The notes: generated by a model not told the origin, from the sequence alone. DNA of 64,000 nucleotides from Thermotoga petrophila RKU-1 (GCF_000016785.1 NC_009486.1:1178001-1242000); one strand, 5' to 3'; numbered from the stretch's first letter, positions 37,413-48,314 are shown. Program-made: numbers and translations.

Positions 37413-38465
37413 TTCATACACCTTCTCCACGAATGGAGAAGTCATAGCCTTCAAAAGACAGGAGTAAGTCATTCTGAACCTGAACACGTCACCGACTTTC
37501 ACATCTCCAAAATCCGTAACATCGAGGACGATATGATCGCTCGAAGCGTGCAGTACCTCAACTCCTTTGTCCACGGGAATGAGACCTCTGCTGTCTATAT
37601 CTTGCTCTCCAAGAGCGCAGATCGCTCTCTTCCTTATGCCCCTGTCCACGAACTCAATCTTCCTTCCAAAGACATCGAGTCCCTTCTTTCCAAGAGGAAC
37701 GGATTGTTTCTCCTTCACCTCTATCACTTCAGCCTCGATCAGAAAGGTGTCCTGAGAAAGCCAGTCTATGACTCGATTGTTCGTTATGTCCCTTCCCAGA
37801 ACAATGGCTTCTCCTATCCTGAGCTGGTTTATTCCTTCAGGGATCTCGTCGTTCTCCAGTGCGTAGAGCGCCGGAGTGTTTCCACCGGAGACTATCTCTA
37901 TGTTGAATCCGTGATTTTTTTCCAGCTTTTCCTTTATATCGAGCAGGATTTCAAACTTTTCTCTCGTTGGTATGATACCACCGTAGCATCCAAAATTGGC
38001 ACCAATTCCCACAACGTTGGTCCCTTTGCATTGAGCAATTTCTTCAACGGCTTTCTCAAACCAGACACCTTCCCTGAGATCTCCCACATCTATCATATAT
38101 ATGATCTTCACGTTTCTCTTTATCTCTCTGGAGAGCTCATCCACTTTCTTTGCCACATCAGGATCGGAGACCATGATGTAATCGAAGTGCCTCACATCTT
38201 CAACAAGTTCACTCATCATGGGAAGTCTCAGGAGCATGAACGGTCCCTCGATTCCCGCTTTTTTCATTCTGAGAACGTTCTTTATCCTGGACTCACCCAG
38301 TATCTTGATACCCGCTTTCCTGAGCGTTTCCGCAAAACGGGGATCACCAAGGGTTACCTTGGTAACACCGACTATTTCTATACCTCTTCTGGAGGCCATT
38401 TCGACTACTTTTTTTGCGTTTTCTTCTATCTCTTTTAGATTTATCAGAAGCCTGGGATACACCAT
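37401..38465 (-). CDS. PLP-dependent amino-acid racemase, alanine/ornithine racemase family (probable lysine racemase)
   Basis: 354 residues of the AlaR-like fold: the PLP lysine is in GIEIVGVTKVTLGDP near the N-terminus, followed by barrel strands and GANFGCYGGIIPTREK, SGGNTPALYAL and RIGEAIVLGRDI. I recall that the T. maritima member was reported to racemise lysine, supplying D-Lys for peptidoglycan; this is family knowledge, not visible in sequence. ATG 38465 is chosen for GAGGTG five bases upstream. It heads the ECF sigma operon. Confidence 0.87.
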   Translation of the reverse strand: MVYPRLLINLKEIEENAKKVVEMASRRGIEIVGVTKVTLGDPRFAETLRKAGIKILGESRIKNVLRMKKAGIEGPFMLLRLPMMSELVEDVRHFDYIMVSDPDVAKKVDELSREIKRNVKIIYMIDVGDLREGVWFEKAVEEIAQCKGTNVVGIGANFGCYGGIIPTREKFEILLDIKEKLEKNHGFNIEIVSGGNTPALYALENDEIPEGINQLRIGEAIVLGRDITNNRVIDWLSQDTFLIEAEVIEVKEKQSVPLGKKGLDVFGRKIEFVDRGIRKRAICALGEQDIDSRGLIPVDKGVEVLHASSDHIVLDVTDFGDVKVGDVFRFRMTYSCLLKAMTSPFVEKVYEPSI

Positions 38466-38514
38466 CAACACCTCGCTTTATAGTAGAATAGTTACGTGGA
38501 GGTGATCACAAGTT

Positions 38515-39312
38515 ATGATGAAAAAGATCGAAGAAGCAAGGACGTTTATAAGTGAAAGAACGAACCTTTCACCGGAGATTTTGATCATCCTGGGATCCGG
38601 TTTTGGGTCTTTCATAGAAAAAGTGGGAGACCCTGTTACTATAGATTATAAAGATATTCCTCACTTCCCACAACCTACCGTGGAAGGCCACAGCGGGAAA
38701 CTTGTTTTTGGAAGAATAAGCGACAGGCCTGTTATGATCATGGCAGGAAGGTTTCACCTTTATGAGGGCCACGATCCAGCAACGGTAGCTTTTCCTGTGT
38801 ATGTGGCAAAGTACATGGGAGTGAAAGGTGTGGTTGTAACAAACGCTGCCGGTGCGATAAATCCGGAGTACAAACCTGGAGAAATCATTCTGGTGAGAGA
38901 CATAATAAACTTCATGTTCAGAAATCCTCTCAGAGGCCCCAACGATGAAAGAATAGGTCCAAGGTTTCCTGATATGTCCTCGGTTGTTGATCCTGAATGG
39001 GCGAGGAAAATCCAGGAAAGACTCGGCCTGAAGGTAGGAGTTTACATCGGTGTTCTTGGGCCAAGTTACGAAACGCCAGCTGAAATACGCACCTTTGAAA
39101 AGCTCGGAGCCGATCTTGTTGGAATGTCAACCGTTCCAGAAGTGATCGCTGCAAAACATTGTGGGTTAAAAGCGATTGTGTTTTCTTGCGTGACGAACAT
39201 GGCGGCTGGTATCACCCACGGAAGGCTGTCACACGAAGAAGTGGTGAGAACAACGAAAATGGCACAGGGTAAAATAGAAAAAGCTCTCACCACTACAGTG
39301 GAGGTGTTCTAA
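38515..39312 (+). CDS. Purine nucleoside phosphorylase (PNP, class I trimeric type)
   Basis: Phosphorolysis of inosine/guanosine for purine salvage. 265 residues: ILGSGFGSF (phosphate loop), VEGHSGKLVFG, GRFHLYEGHDPATV (catalytic His), VTNAAGAINPEYKPGEI, MSTVPEVIAAKHCGLK and VTNMAAGITHGRLSHEEV with the base-contacting Asn. Two adjacent ATG codons (38515, 38518) follow GGAGGTGATC. Divergent from the racemase gene, about 50 bases apart; the phosphodiesterase gene follows at once. Confidence 0.94.
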   Translation: MMKKIEEARTFISERTNLSPEILIILGSGFGSFIEKVGDPVTIDYKDIPHFPQPTVEGHSGKLVFGRISDRPVMIMAGRFHLYEGHDPATVAFPVYVAKYMGVKGVVVTNAAGAINPEYKPGEIILVRDIINFMFRNPLRGPNDERIGPRFPDMSSVVDPEWARKIQERLGLKVGVYIGVLGPSYETPAEIRTFEKLGADLVGMSTVPEVIAAKHCGLKAIVFSCVTNMAAGITHGRLSHEEVVRTTKMAQGKIEKALTTTVEVF

Positions 39313-43170
<3,858 letters not shown>

Positions 43171-43192
<22 letters not shown>

Positions 43193-43947
43193 TCGAAAGA
43201 ACCACGAAAAAGGTGATGGAAGAATATTCAACATCTCCAATAACCCCACCAATGGAAAAAGACTTCCTCGAAATTTCACCCTTCAGGACAGTCATGTCCT
43301 TCCATCTCGATATGAAGCACGACATGATCGTTGGTGTCGAGACCAACCTTGAATGTGACGAAAAGACAGCCTGGGAGCTGGTGGAAACGCTCGAACAATT
43401 TGGAAACATTCTCACCACCATTCTCAGAGAACGTCTCTACAGAGACAGAAGTATGAAGGATCCTCTCACGGGAGTTCTGTCCAGGTGGTACTTCATGGAA
43501 CGTCTTGAGGAAGAGGCGTACAAATCTTCGAGGTATAAATCTCCACTCTCCATCATCATGTGCGATGCCGATGACTTCAAAAAGATAAACGATCAATTTG
43601 GACACGTAGCGGGCGACAAAACTCTCAACTGGCTGGGAAGAAAGATGAGGTCTGTTTTGAGAAAGAGTGATCTTGTGGGAAGATACGGTGGAGAAGAGTT
43701 CATCATAGCTCTCCCCGGAACCTCTCTGGAAGAGGCAAAGATCGTGGCAGAGAAATTAAGAAAGGCCGTTATGGAAGATCCTGAGAACATCTACCATGTT
43801 ACTCTGAGCTTTGGGGTGGCAGAATACAAAAACGGCGAAGATCCTCTTGAAACAATAAAGAGGGCCGATGAGGCCCTCTACCTGGCAAAGACTCTTGGCA
43901 AAAACTCTGTGGTCACAGAGAAAGTACTTTCTCGACGATCTTCTTGA
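43171..43947 (+). CDS. Diguanylate cyclase (GGDEF) domain, 3' part of the split gene
   Basis: 258 residues opening VFSIRIIERTTKKVMEEY, which repeats and properly continues the end of the upstream frame. Residues to about 95 look like the rear of a GAF-like sensor. The GGDEF domain follows: DPLTGVLSRWYFMERL, metal site CDADDFKKINDQFGH, inhibitory site RKSD, active site RYGGEEF (173-177). All residues for c-di-GMP synthesis are present. TTG 43171 is the only nearby start and has no SD, so expression alone is doubtful. The 3' end overlaps mrp tail to tail by 35 bases. Confidence 0.85.
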
Positions 43948-44656
43948 ATTCTTCCTCTATTGTGGTTCCTCTCTTATAAACCACCGCAGGTTTTCCTTCG
44001 TCTGAGAGAGAAACAACTTCCGGATCCATGGGTATTCGGGCAATAAGAGGTATTCTAAATTCCTCTGACAGTTTTTCCGTCTCTCCCTTTCCAAAAACGT
44101 ATATCTTCTCACCACAGCTTGGACAGATCAAATAAGACATATTCTCTACCAGTCCGAGTACTCTTCCGTTCAATCTTTTGACGAAGTTTATCGCCCTTCT
44201 CACATCGTCTCCAGCCACTTTTTGAGGAGTGGAAACGATTATCACAGCGTCAGGTTTTATTATTTGAAAAGTGGAAAGCGCCTCATCCCCTGTTCCTGGT
44301 GGAAGGTCACAGACCAAATAGTCTAAGTCACCCCATTCCACGTCTCTTGTGAGCTGTTCAATTGCCTTGTGTTTGAGAGGACCTCTCCATATGACGGGAG
44401 CCCCTTCCTGGAGAATCATTGCTAATGAAAAGACTTTCAAAGAATCTCCATATTTTGCTGGAACGATCTTTTCACTTTCGGAAGGTGGCAGAGAAACACC
44501 GAGCATCCTTTGAACGTTGGGCCCATGAAGATCGAGATCGAGAAGACCAACGTGGTAACCCTCAGCTGCCAGTGCAACAGCGAGGTTCACCGCTACAGTC
44601 GTTTTTCCAACGCCACCTTTACCGCTCATCACAGCTATCTTCTTCGTTTTTTCCAC
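43913..44656 (-). CDS. mrp: Mrp/NBP35 family ATP-binding Fe-S carrier
   Basis: Cytosolic scaffold or carrier for Fe-S clusters. 247 residues: deviant Walker A GKGGVGKTTVAVNLA, DLDLHGPNVQRML, DLPPGTGDEALS, VENMSYLICPSCGEKIYVFG with the cluster-binding CPSC. Start GTG 44656 has GAGG eight bases upstream; the longer GTG at 44665 lies on the SD. Last gene of the infC-rpmI-rplT-mrp operon, 10 bases after rplT. Confidence 0.94.
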   Translation of the reverse strand: MEKTKKIAVMSGKGGVGKTTVAVNLAVALAAEGYHVGLLDLDLHGPNVQRMLGVSLPPSESEKIVPAKYGDSLKVFSLAMILQEGAPVIWRGPLKHKAIEQLTRDVEWGDLDYLVCDLPPGTGDEALSTFQIIKPDAVIIVSTPQKVAGDDVRRAINFVKRLNGRVLGLVENMSYLICPSCGEKIYVFGKGETEKLSEEFRIPLIARIPMDPEVVSLSDEGKPAVVYKRGTTIEEEFKKIVEKVLSL

Positions 44657-44666
44657 TCTTAACACC

Positions 44667-45023
44667 TCAAGATGCGAGAGCTTCTTTTGCTATCTTCACG
44701 TATTCTCTGAAAGCTTCAGGATCGTTCACCGCAAGTTCAGAGAGCATCTTTCTGTTTATGGAGACACCGGCAAGTTTCAAACCATGAATGAACTCACTGT
44801 ATTTGAGCCCTTCGTTTCTCGCAGCAATGTTGATTCTTGTGATCCAGAGTTTTCTCATATCTCTTTTCTTCAGCTTTCTTCCAACATAGGAGTACCATTT
44901 CGATCTTACATACATCTGCTTGGCGAGCTTGTACCTTCTGCTGAGAGCACCTCTGTATCCCTTAGCGGCTTTCAAATATTTCTTTCTCTTCTTCTTTGCG
45001 TGCACAGCTCTTTTTACTCGCAT
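44667..45023 (-). CDS. rplT: Large-subunit ribosomal protein bL20
   Basis: 118 residues, very basic N-terminal helix (VKRAVHAKKKRKKYLKAAKG), then YRSKWYSYVGR-like core (here YVRSKWYSYVGRKLKKRDMR) and LWITRINIAARNEG. 23S rRNA binder needed early in 50S assembly. In Firmicutes L20 represses its own operon by binding the infC leader; a leader with attenuator shape is found here too. SD AGGAGGGATAAATC precedes the ATG. Confidence 0.97.
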   Translation of the reverse strand: MRVKRAVHAKKKRKKYLKAAKGYRGALSRRYKLAKQMYVRSKWYSYVGRKLKKRDMRKLWITRINIAARNEGLKYSEFIHGLKLAGVSINRKMLSELAVNDPEAFREYVKIAKEALAS

Positions 45024-45036
45024 GATTTATCCCTCC

Positions 45037-45234
45037 TCACTTTTTCCCAAGAAGTCTGAGAATTCTGTATTTATCCGTGCTGGACACAACATCTTTCTTC
45101 CTGAGCTCCCTGAGGGTATTTCTTCGTTTCTTTCCCGTTTTATGACTTCTGTAAGCGTGATTTCTCATTATCTTACCGTTCTTTGTTATCCTGAATCTCT
45201 TTGCGGCACTCCTGTTTGTCTTCATTTTCGGCAT
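45037..45234 (-). CDS. rpmI: Large-subunit ribosomal protein bL35
   Basis: 65 residues, MPKMKTNRSAAKRFRIT at the N-terminus and RKKDVVSSTDKYRILRLLG at the end, highly basic. ATG 45234 has GGAGGTACTGAAT before it; the longer frame from 45279 runs into the end of infC and is not used. Middle gene of infC-rpmI-rplT. Confidence 0.96.
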   Translation of the reverse strand: MPKMKTNRSAAKRFRITKNGKIMRNHAYRSHKTGKKRRNTLRELRKKDVVSSTDKYRILRLLGKK

Positions 45235-45248
45235 ATTCAGTACCTCCT

Positions 45249-45761
45249 TCACGAATTTTTGGGTTTCAAAACCATCCACATGTCTCTTCCTTCCATCTTA
45301 GGAGGATTCTCCACAGCAGCCAGGTCCTCCGTGTCTTTGATAACTCTTTCCAAGATTTCTTTGCCCTTTTCTGCGAACATCATCTCTCTTCCTATGAACA
45401 TCACAACCACCCTGACTTTGTGACCTTCTTCCAGAAATCTTCTTATATGCTTCACCTTGGTTTGATAGTCGTGTTCATCGATATTCAGACGGAACTTCAT
45501 TTGTTTCAACTGAACGGTTTTTTTCTTGTTTTCCTTCTGTTTCTTGGTTAACTGGTACTTGTACTTCCCATAGTCCATAATTTTGGCAACAGGTGGATTC
45601 TCGTTGGGAGCAACGAGTACAAGATCGAGCCCCTTTTCCTTTGCGAGTTCCAAAGCCTTTCTGGTTGGTATGACACCTATCATCTTTCCATTTTCGTCCA
45701 CTACTCTGACTTTTGGCGCTTTTATCTGTTCATTCCTCGGGAGATCCGTGTTTACACCGAT
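45249..45761 (-). CDS. infC: Translation initiation factor IF-3, ATC start
   Basis: IF-3 discriminates start codons and initiator tRNA. The first ATG (45701) is internal; in frame upstream the conserved opening reads NEQIKAPKVRVVDENGKMIG. The frame begins at ATC 45761, eight bases after AAGGAGG, with sequence M(ATC)GVNTDLPRNEQIK; 170 residues. ATT or ATC starts are usual for infC and let IF-3 repress its own translation. C-terminal domain: MKFRLNIDEHDYQTKVKH and VVMFIGREM. An attenuator leader lies just upstream. Confidence 0.95.
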   Translation of the reverse strand: MGVNTDLPRNEQIKAPKVRVVDENGKMIGVIPTRKALELAKEKGLDLVLVAPNENPPVAKIMDYGKYKYQLTKKQKENKKKTVQLKQMKFRLNIDEHDYQTKVKHIRRFLEEGHKVRVVVMFIGREMMFAEKGKEILERVIKDTEDLAAVENPPKMEGRDMWMVLKPKNS

Positions 45762-45782
45762 ATCTATCGCCTCCTTACACTA

Positions 45783-45810
45783 TAAAAAATAGCGGGCAAA
45801 AAGCCCGCTT
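45783..45810 (-). terminator. Terminator hairpin in the infC leader
   Basis: Minus strand AAGCGGGC, loop TTTTT, GCCCGCT followed by ATTTTTTA, ending about 12 bases before the infC SD. A classic attenuator placed before the operon rather than after a gene. Confidence 0.8.
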
Positions 45811-45880
45811 CCCCTCGAAGCTGAATCTTTCAGGGATATTTACCCTGGTAGCCTCCTGCTCCAGGGTGGGAAGCCGGGCT
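45783..45880 (-). promoter_or_regulatory. infC-rpmI-rplT leader with competing hairpins
   Basis: Upstream arm GCCCGGCTTCCC (minus 45879-45868) can pair with GGGGAAGCGGGC (minus 45814-45803), which contains the 5' half of the terminator stem. Between them ACCCTGG (45867-45861) pairs with CCAGGGT (45848-45842). The two folds exclude each other, giving an antiterminator/terminator switch. By analogy with the Bacillus L20 leader, L20 binding is the likely signal, but no L20 site is proven here. Confidence 0.65.
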
Positions 45881-45911
45881 GGCCTCCACTTGCTTTTTTT
45901 TTAATAAAATC

Positions 45912-45987
45912 TGGTGGGCCGTGCAGGACTCGAACCTGCAACCCCCTGATTAAGAATCAGGTGCTCTACCTATTGAGCTAACGGCCC
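45912..45987 (-). tRNA. tRNA-Lys (CTT)
   Basis: 76 nt with encoded CCA. Acceptor GGGCCGT pairs with ACGGCCC; D arm GCTCAATAGGTAGAGC; anticodon arm CTGATTCTTAATCAG with anticodon CTT; T arm GCAGGTTCGAGTCCTGC. Last tRNA of the Ala-Arg-Lys cluster, 30-35 bases before the infC leader, with no terminator between, so it may be cotranscribed with infC. Confidence 0.97.
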
Positions 45988-46008
45988 ACCTCAGATTCCT
46001 TCCGGGAG

Positions 46009-46083
46009 TGGTGCCCCCGGGAGGAGTCGAACCTCCATTTGCGGATTAGGAATCCGCCGTTCTATCCGTTGAACTACGGGGGC
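46009..46083 (-). tRNA. tRNA-Arg (CCT)
   Basis: 75 nt with CCA. Acceptor GCCCCCG/CGGGGGC; anticodon arm GCGGATTCCTAATCCGC, anticodon CCT reading AGG, one of the favoured arginine codons in this genome; T arm GGAGGTTCGACTCCTCC. Confidence 0.97.
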
Positions 46084-46089
46084 CCCCGC

Positions 46090-46165
46090 TGGTGGAGCCG
46101 ATGGGACTTGAACCCACGACCTCTACCGTGCCATGGTAGCGCTCTCCCAGCTGAGCTACGGCCCC
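46090..46165 (-). tRNA. tRNA-Ala (GGC)
   Basis: 76 nt with CCA. Anticodon arm CTACCATGGCACGGTAG, anticodon GGC. The acceptor GGGGCCG/CGGCTCC contains the G3-U70 wobble pair, the alanine identity element, which confirms the call. First tRNA after two tandem promoters. Confidence 0.98.
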
Positions 46166-46179
46166 ACCTCATTATTTAT

Positions 46180-46208
46180 ATTATAACACAATCCTTTTCC
46201 CTTGAAAA
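46180..46208 (-). promoter_or_regulatory. Proximal promoter of the Ala-Arg-Lys tRNA cluster
   Basis: Minus strand -35 TTTTCA (46208-46203), 17-base spacer, extended -10 TG-T-TATAAT (hexamer 46185-46180). Start expected about 8 bases before tRNA-Ala. Confidence 0.75.
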
Positions 46209-46233
46209 GACCAATTCAGACGCGCCGAAGAAG

Positions 46234-46262
46234 ATTATAGCATGAGCATGAAGTATGTTCAA
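46234..46262 (-). promoter_or_regulatory. Distal promoter of the Ala-Arg-Lys tRNA cluster
   Basis: Minus strand -35 TTGAAC (46262-46257), 17-base spacer, extended -10 TG-C-TATAAT (hexamer 46239-46234). Tandem with the proximal promoter, about 54 bases apart. Confidence 0.75.
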
Positions 46263-46287
46263 CCCCTGTTTTTAAGAAAATCTGGAT

Positions 46288-46327
46288 CTTTAAAACAAAA
46301 AGCCCGGTCAGTCAAAATGACCGAGCT
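46288..46327 (-). terminator. Terminator after tRNA-Phe
   Basis: Minus strand AGCTCGGTCA, loop TTTTGAC, TGACCGGGCT (10-bp stem with one G-T pair), followed by TTTTTGTTTTA. Ends the Val-Phe tRNA transcript upstream of the Ala-Arg-Lys promoters. Confidence 0.85.
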
Positions 46328-46339
46328 GAAAATCCAGGT
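46326..46339 (-). repeat. 14-nt trailer element complementary to the tRNA-Phe anticodon arm
   Basis: Minus strand ACCTGGATTTTCAG in the tRNA-Phe 3' trailer is the exact reverse complement of CTGAAAATCCAGGT in the tRNA-Phe anticodon arm (46399-46386), including the GAA anticodon. The element touches the base of the terminator stem. Confidence 0.85.
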
Positions 46340-46354
46340 TTCAACGGTACGAGC

Positions 46355-46430
46355 TGGTGGCCAGGGGCGGAATCGAACCGCCGACACCTGGATTTTCAGT
46401 CCAGTGCTCTACCAACTGAGCTACCTGGCC
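46355..46430 (-). tRNA. tRNA-Phe (GAA)
   Basis: 76 nt with CCA. Acceptor GGCCAGG/CCTGGCC; D arm GCTCAGTTGGTAGAGC; anticodon arm CTGGACTGAAAATCCAG, anticodon GAA; T arm GGCGGTTCGATTCCGCC. Follows tRNA-Val by 12 bases in one transcript; its trailer carries an anti-anticodon element. Confidence 0.98.
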
Positions 46431-46442
46431 ACCTAACATCTC

Positions 46443-46517
46443 TGGTGGGAGCGGCAGGACTTGAACCTACGACCTCCTGCTTGTAAGGCAGGCGCTCTCC
46501 CCCTGAGCTACGCTCCC
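46443..46517 (-). tRNA. tRNA-Val (TAC)
   Basis: 75 nt with CCA. Acceptor GGGAGCG/CGCTCCC; anticodon arm CCTGCCTTACAAGCAGG, anticodon TAC; T arm GTAGGTTCAAGTCCTGC with a weak outer pair. First gene of the Val-Phe transcript. Confidence 0.97.
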
Positions 46518-46529
46518 ACCGCATTGAAT

Positions 46530-46558
46530 ATATTACCTTAAAATTTTGAGTTAGTCAA
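46530..46558 (-). promoter_or_regulatory. Promoter of the Val-Phe tRNA transcript
   Basis: Minus strand -35 TTGACT (46558-46553), 17-base spacer, -10 TAATAT (46535-46530). The -35 box overlaps the stop codon of the GGDEF gene upstream. Confidence 0.7.
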
Positions 46559-47282
46559 CCTCTGGCTCTTCCGTCAGAACGCGCTTTTGCTTTTTCAGGT
46601 TCTTCAGAGCGTACATCTGAAGATCTGCGTTTTGAACAACTCCTTCCACGTTTTCACCGGGTTTCCAGGTCTCTATTCCATAAGAAAATTCTATTGGAAG
46701 GCCCACAGGGTTGAAAATTAATTTTTTCTCAAGTCTTTTCACAATGTTTTCAACAGTTTTTTTGTCGGTATCCGGGAAAGCAATAAGAATTTCGTCTCCG
46801 CCGAATCTAACCGCACAATCGGTTTTCCTGATGTTTTTGATGATCTCACTTGCAACGTACTTCAAAAGTTTGTCGCCCATTCTATGAGAATACTTATCGT
46901 TGATGGTTTTGAAATCATCCAGATCGATGATGAGAAAGGAGATGCCTTTTCCATTCTTTCTTTTTTGCCTTTCCATTTCCATTGGGAGCCACTCCTCAAA
47001 GAAGTAGTACCTCGTGTAAAGTCCTGTGAGATAGTCTTTTATGGCTATTTCTTTTAATCTCTTGAAGATTTTTGTTACGCCAAAAAAGGTAACCACTATC
47101 CCAACAAGTATGATATTATATCCAAATGTTCCGTTGATCTCTGTAAGTAAAAGCCCCCCTGTTATGATAGAAACTCCAAGTTCCAGAAAATAACTTCCCA
47201 GATTCCTCGCGTACTTTCTCACGATAACGACGAAGAAGAAAAGAAGCACAGCAGCTGTTAAATGGGTGATCATCTCTATCAA
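46551..47282 (-). CDS. Membrane-bound diguanylate cyclase (GGDEF domain)
   Basis: 243 residues. Two or three N-terminal membrane segments (about 8-21, 33-48 and 52-69) and a cytoplasmic GGDEF domain from about 82: DYLTGLYTRYYFFEEWL, metal site DLDDFKTINDKYSHRMGD, inhibitory site RKTD and active site RFGGDEILI (Ile in place of the final Phe, usually tolerated). Probably active in c-di-GMP synthesis. TTG 47282 has GGGGTGAG five bases upstream, or ATG 47273. The upstream exported gene overlaps it by 167 bases only because of a G8 tract. Confidence 0.85.
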   Translation of the reverse strand: MIEMITHLTAAVLLFFFVVIVRKYARNLGSYFLELGVSIITGGLLLTEINGTFGYNIILVGIVVTFFGVTKIFKRLKEIAIKDYLTGLYTRYYFFEEWLPMEMERQKRKNGKGISFLIIDLDDFKTINDKYSHRMGDKLLKYVASEIIKNIRKTDCAVRFGGDEILIAFPDTDKKTVENIVKRLEKKLIFNPVGLPIEFSYGIETWKPGENVEGVVQNADLQMYALKNLKKQKRVLTEEPEVD

Positions 47283-47667
47283 CGAGGCTCACCCCCCCCA
47301 CTTCGTATTTTCCAATGAAAACCTTCAAATCCTTTGGAAACACCAGAAGATGTGGAGGGATCACAAGGTAAAAACCCTTCCGCTTCGCTTCCACAGAGAA
47401 GCTGTGCTGCTCTTTTTCACCCTCGAGCTTCACTTCCACGGTGGCTGTGGCTTGATCGCTCGGTGAAAAGATCCATCCAGAAAAAACGATTCCCTTTTGG
47501 AATTCGTCTTCGAAAAGAGTAAAATATTTCACAAGGAACGACCTGGTTCCCGTGCTCTCGTAGAGTTCCTCGGGAAAATCCACCGAGAGCGGCACAAGAT
47601 ACAGGAAAGATCCAAAAGAAATTGAAAGCAGAACAGAAACAATCAAAAAAGCCAGTGATTTTCTCAC
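47116..47667 (-). CDS. Exported protein upstream of the GGDEF gene (3' end altered by a G8 tract)
   Basis: N-terminal membrane/signal segment (KSLAFLIVSVLLSISFGSFL) then an extracytoplasmic beta-rich domain of about 110 residues. The plausible natural end is near FIGKYEVGG: the coding strand then has eight G (complement of 47292-47299). With seven G the frame ends at TGA at once; with nine it ends at TGA overlapping the GGDEF TTG; with eight, as here, it runs on for about 57 unrelated residues inside the GGDEF gene. Likely the sensor partner of that cyclase. GTG 47667 has GGGGGTGA upstream. Confidence 0.65.
   Translation of the reverse strand: MRKSLAFLIVSVLLSISFGSFLYLVPLSVDFPEELYESTGTRSFLVKYFTLFEDEFQKGIVFSGWIFSPSDQATATVEVKLEGEKEQHSFSVEAKRKGFYLVIPPHLLVFPKDLKVFIGKYEVGGVSLVDRDDHPFNSCCASFLLRRYREKVREESGKLFSGTWSFYHNRGAFTYRDQRNIWI
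47292..47299 (-). repeat. G8 homopolymer tract at gene junction
   Basis: Eight C on the plus strand (eight G in the mRNA) at the junction of the exported protein gene and the GGDEF gene; it also forms part of the SD of the latter. Tract length sets the reading frame of the upstream gene end. Confidence 0.9.
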
Positions 47668-47693
47668 GTCGCTCACCCCCGGAGGTGGTAGAG

Positions 47694-48314
47694 GTGAACA
47701 TCTTTGAAGCGATCGAGAATAGGCACTCAGTGCGGGATTTTTTGGAAAGGAAAATGCCGGAGAGAGTAAAAGATGATATTGAAAATCTTTTAGTAAAGTT
47801 TATCACAAAGAAACTGGACTGGAAAATAAATCTTTCCTCATTTCCAAGTTACATTTACGCAAAAGCTGAAAAACATTTTGACGAACTCGTCGAATACGGT
47901 TTTCAGGGAGAACAAATAGTCCTTTTTCTCACAGCACAGGGTTTTGGAACGTGCTGGATGGCTCGCTCACCCCATCCGGACGTTCCTTACATCATCGTCT
48001 TCGGATACCCCAGGACCAGAAATTTCACCAGAAAGAGAAGACCCATCACCTCCTTTCTCGAAAACGACCTGGAAGAACTTCCACCCGAGATCGTAAAAAT
48101 CGTTGAGATGACGATCCTGGCACCGTCTGCCCTGAACAGACAGCCGTGGAAAATCAAATACACCGGCGGTGAACTCTGCATCTCTTCGGAAAGGCCTGTA
48201 GACCTGGGAATAGCCCTGTCACACGCGTACCTCACAGCCCGGGAGATATTCAAAAGAGAACCTGTGATACAAAAAAGAGAGGAGGATACGTATTGTTTGA
48301 TCCTGAATCCTTGA
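47694..48314 (+). CDS. Nitroreductase-family protein
   Basis: 206 residues. FMN-dependent nitroreductase fold: NIFEAIENRHSVRDFLERKM at the N-terminus, GEQIVLFLTAQGFGTCWMARS, and LAPSALNRQPWKIKY in an order that suggests a permuted or paired arrangement (the APSALNRQPW motif, normally near residue 35-45, is near residue 150). Activity on quinones or nitro compounds is inferred only. GTG 47694 has GGAGGTG six bases upstream. Divergent from the exported protein gene with only 26 bases between starts. Confidence 0.8.
   Translation: MNIFEAIENRHSVRDFLERKMPERVKDDIENLLVKFITKKLDWKINLSSFPSYIYAKAEKHFDELVEYGFQGEQIVLFLTAQGFGTCWMARSPHPDVPYIIVFGYPRTRNFTRKRRPITSFLENDLEELPPEIVKIVEMTILAPSALNRQPWKIKYTGGELCISSERPVDLGIALSHAYLTAREIFKREPVIQKREEDTYCLILNP

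Noticed and set aside
38466-38514. Assigned promoters between the racemase and purine nucleoside phosphorylase genes
   Set aside because: TAGAAT and TATAAA-like hexamers occur on the two strands but lack matching -35 boxes, so no exact site is claimed.
43856-43877. Perfect inverted repeat AGAGGGCC-GATGA-GGCCCTCT at the 3' end of the GGDEF gene, as a terminator before convergent mrp
   Set aside because: No T run follows on either strand and it codes the conserved KRADEALYL of GGDEF domains, so pairing is likely incidental.
46039-46436. Short plus-strand open frames across the tRNA genes
   Set aside because: They are antisense to tRNAs and have no coding features.
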